Position numbers and translations under genes: made by a program | Part shown: one piece after another, positions 62,184-64,000 of the stretch | Position numbering within the stretch: the first letter of the stretch is position 1 | Layout: every line of letters begins with the position of its first letter | The notes under the pieces: generated by a model | The model's input: the letters and a program-made list of their open reading frames with translations, nothing else | What the model was told of the DNA's origin: nothing | Databases searched by the model: none | Assembly: GCA_029565065.1 (NCBI GenBank) | Contig: JAKQOW010000011.1 | Location: forward strand, 1-64,000 | Length of the DNA stretch: 64,000 nt | Direction of reading: 5' to 3' | Source: Acidobacteriota bacterium | GTDB taxonomy: Bacteria > Acidobacteriota > JAAYUB01

Positions 62184-63446
62184 CTAGTTGTGAAGTTGGG
62201 CCAACTGGTTCTGGCCGCTCTTTCCCTTGACCTGGACGATCTTGATCTTGCCGCCGTCCTTGAGGCCGCCCTGGCCGGCCACGACCACCTGCTGGTTCTC
62301 CTGCAGGCCCTGGCGGATCTCCACCTGGCCTCCGGTTTCGGTGCCGAGCCGGACCGGCGTGCGATGGGCGATCCGGTTTCGCACGGTGTACACGTACGTT
62401 TCATCGTCTTCTTCGAGCACGGCGCGCTTCGGGATCAGCAGGGCGTCCGCGCGGCGGGCGGTTTCGATCCCCACCATGACGAACGCCCCGGGCCGGAAGC
62501 CCTGTTCCGGTTGTCGCTGTTCCACGGTCACCTTGACCGTGCCGGAGGCCTGGTCCACCACCGGGCTGATCCGGGCCACCGTCCCCGAGGCATGGGCGCT
62601 GGTGTCGGCGCCCAGGCGGATCGTGGCCGCCTGACCGCTCAGCACCGACCGGCATTCGGCTTCGGAGAGAAAGACGTCGGCGTACAGCGGGGAGAAGGCG
62701 CTGAGCTTGAACAATGCATCCATCGGACGGACGGTCCGGCCCAGTTCCACCTGGCGTTGGACGATGTATCCGCTGAACGGCGCCTTGATGTGGCAGCGGG
62801 CGATTTCGAGGGACACCTGGGCCAGTTCGGCTTCAAGTTCGGCGACGCGGTGAGTCAGTTCGCGGCTCTGGGATGCGGACACCCGGGCGTCGTGTTCCAG
62901 CTCATTCAGGCGGTAGCGGATCAGGGCAACCTCGTGCTCGCTGACCAACTGGTTTTGAAAGAGCTCCTGGTAGCGGGCCAGTTCTTCCTTCTGGTTGGCG
63001 ATCTGGACGGCGGTTTTCTCCTGTTGGATGCCGGCTTTCTCCGACTGGAGCTTGGCTTGGGCCAGCTTCTGCCGGGCGGATTGAAACCGGATCTGAAGCT
63101 CCGCGTCATCCAAAACACAGAGCACGGCGCCCGACTGGACGAAGTCGCCCTCCTCGGCCGACAACTGGTGAACGATCCCTTCGGTTTGGCTGACCACGTC
63201 GACCTCGCGCAAGGCGCGCAGGTTGGTGCTGGCGGTGATGATCGACGAAATCTCACCCCGCCGGACCGCGGCCAGTTCCACCGGCACCGCATCCTTGTCG
63301 CCGTCCGGGCTTTGGCCGGCTTTCGGCTTCGAATCGGCCGCGGCGGTTTTGGAGGTGCTGTTCAGGGCGACGCCGCCGATCACCAGAACGGCGCAGAAGC
63401 CCAGAAACACATAGACCTTGACCCGTGTGGATAGTTTGTTCAGCAT
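62184..63446 (-). CDS. Periplasmic adaptor (membrane fusion) protein of the RND system
   Basis: A 420-residue HlyD/AcrA-type adaptor. An N-terminal membrane anchor (about 11-29) precedes a Lys/Asp-rich linker, a first lipoyl half (about 60-115, LREVDVVSQTEGIVHQLSAEEGDFVQSGAVLCVLDD), a long coiled-coil hairpin (about 116-215), the second lipoyl half (CHIKAPFSGYIVQRQVELGRTV), beta-barrel and membrane-proximal domains. It links the inner-membrane pump to an outer-membrane channel; no TolC-like gene is in the window. GGGAGA precedes the ATG. Confidence 0.92.
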   Translation of the reverse strand: MLNKLSTRVKVYVFLGFCAVLVIGGVALNSTSKTAAADSKPKAGQSPDGDKDAVPVELAAVRRGEISSIITASTNLRALREVDVVSQTEGIVHQLSAEEGDFVQSGAVLCVLDDAELQIRFQSARQKLAQAKLQSEKAGIQQEKTAVQIANQKEELARYQELFQNQLVSEHEVALIRYRLNELEHDARVSASQSRELTHRVAELEAELAQVSLEIARCHIKAPFSGYIVQRQVELGRTVRPMDALFKLSAFSPLYADVFLSEAECRSVLSGQAATIRLGADTSAHASGTVARISPVVDQASGTVKVTVEQRQPEQGFRPGAFVMVGIETARRADALLIPKRAVLEEDDETYVYTVRNRIAHRTPVRLGTETGGQVEIRQGLQENQQVVVAGQGGLKDGGKIKIVQVKGKSGQNQLAQLHN

Positions 63447-63536
63447 GACCGTTTCTCCCGCTGACGTGGATTACTGCAATCAAATACGCGTGAGAGACGA
63501 GGATAGTTCAGCTCCCGCGGGCCGGGCGGTGCGACG

Positions 63537-63592
63537 GCGGGACGAAGCGGATTCGAGCAGGGACGAACGGGATTGTGAACGGGATGAAGCGT
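63537..63592. repeat. Short imperfect direct repeats upstream of the adaptor gene
   Basis: About two and a half copies of a roughly 20-bp unit based on GGGACGAA-CGGGATT (from 63537, 63557 and 63580). The copies differ at several positions. No function is evident. Confidence 0.45.
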
Positions 63593-63647
63593 GGCGCGCC
63601 GGCGGCCCGTTACCGCTTTCCGGCAGGCCGGTTGACGGTTTCGCGGG

Positions 63648-64000
63648 TCAGCGGACGAACAGCCGGTGACTGGAGAACTGCGGATCGGAGGTCAGATTGA
63701 TGCCGAGGTCGCGCAAACCGGCCTCGTCGCCGGGAGTGGGGATGTGGGTGATGTGGGCCTCGCATCCCCGCAGGTCGCGCAGCTTGTCGATGGCCACCTG
63801 CGCGGCCGGATTGGTGGTGGCGCTGATGGCCAGGGCGTTGAGGGTTTCGTTGAGGTCGAGGCTGACATCCTTCCCGAACACCTGTCGCTTCAGGCTGGCG
63901 ATGGAATCGATGATGGTGGGAGAGAGTAGGTGGATCTGGTCCGGGATCCCCGCCAGCCGTTTGACGGCGTTGAGCACCAGACTCGAGGCCGCGTGCATGA
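63648..64000 (-). CDS. DUF1846 (UPF0371) family protein, C-terminal part
   Basis: The visible 116 residues run to the stop codon and match what I recall of the C-terminus of DUF1846 proteins: MHAASSLVLNAVKRLAGIPDQIHLLSPTIIDSI, LDLNETLNALAISATTNPAAQVAIDKLRDLRGCEAHITHIPTPGDEAGLRDLGINLTSD. Family members are about 500 residues, so the ATG at 63998 is probably an internal methionine and the 5' part lies beyond the window. Function not established. Confidence 0.8.
   Translation of the reverse strand, partial: MHAASSLVLNAVKRLAGIPDQIHLLSPTIIDSIASLKRQVFGKDVSLDLNETLNALAISATTNPAAQVAIDKLRDLRGCEAHITHIPTPGDEAGLRDLGINLTSDPQFSSHRLFVR

Overview
The window is GC-rich, densely coded bacterial chromosome from a Gram-negative-type organism. 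Envelope markers include a TonB-dependent receptor, two RND pumps with a periplasmic adaptor, lipoproteins, cytochrome bd and many secreted hydrolases. The mix of a secreted TPR-CHAT protein, an ECF-like sigma factor with zinc-finger anti-sigma, an M64 peptidase, a GH38 mannosidase, DUF1684 and a beta-helix/dockerin protein would fit Acidobacteriota or a neighbouring phylum. That placement is an inference from gene content; there is no rRNA, tRNA, CRISPR array, phage or insertion sequence here to anchor it.

Layout. 1-215: tandem 68-bp array of hairpins. 252-5349: M20 amidohydrolase, membrane-anchored PTP-like phosphatase, M64 peptidase, lone AAA ATPase. 5447-12878 (all minus): PAS protein with a C-terminal Cys/His module, membrane diguanylate cyclase, S9 peptidase, polyphosphate:AMP phosphotransferase, FAH-family enzyme, EamA exporter. 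12998-18992: TonB-dependent receptor, then a divergent SpoIIE-type phosphatase / Ser-Thr kinase pair. 18997-21645: methylmalonyl-CoA decarboxylase, VanX-like dipeptidase, ferredoxin-like protein. 21706-23824: SSS symporter followed by three small membrane-protein genes, two joined by ATGA overlaps. 23985-25627: divergent asnA/asnC around an AT-rich operator region. 25644-31888: GH38 mannosidase, DUF1684 lipoprotein, two exported proteins of unknown family. 32058-39190: operon of TPR-CHAT protease-like protein, sigma factor, anti-sigma factor and M48 metalloprotease. 39216-43403: YheT-like hydrolase, GT39-like glycosyltransferase, beta-helix/dockerin protein. 43462-49558: cydAB, YdcF-like protein, ribbon-helix-helix protein, truA, CBM48-esterase. 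49573-52968: GGDEF-EAL protein, cyclophilin, PilZ protein. 53086-63446: BlaI/M56 regulatory pair and an adaptor plus two RND permeases. 63648-end: DUF1846 fragment.

The most system-like block is the CHAT / sigma / anti-sigma / M48 operon. It places two exported proteases beside a membrane anti-sigma factor, a layout that suggests envelope sensing by proteolysis. Cyclic-di-GMP signalling is well represented (two GGDEF proteins, one EAL-like domain, one PilZ protein).

Many intergenic regions carry recognisable sigma70-like promoters (TTGnnn, 16-17 bp, TAnnnT-like), which allows several start sites and operators to be placed. Two of these promoters put the transcription start within a few bases of the start codon, suggesting leaderless mRNAs. 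All functions are read from motifs and family memory; no database search was possible.
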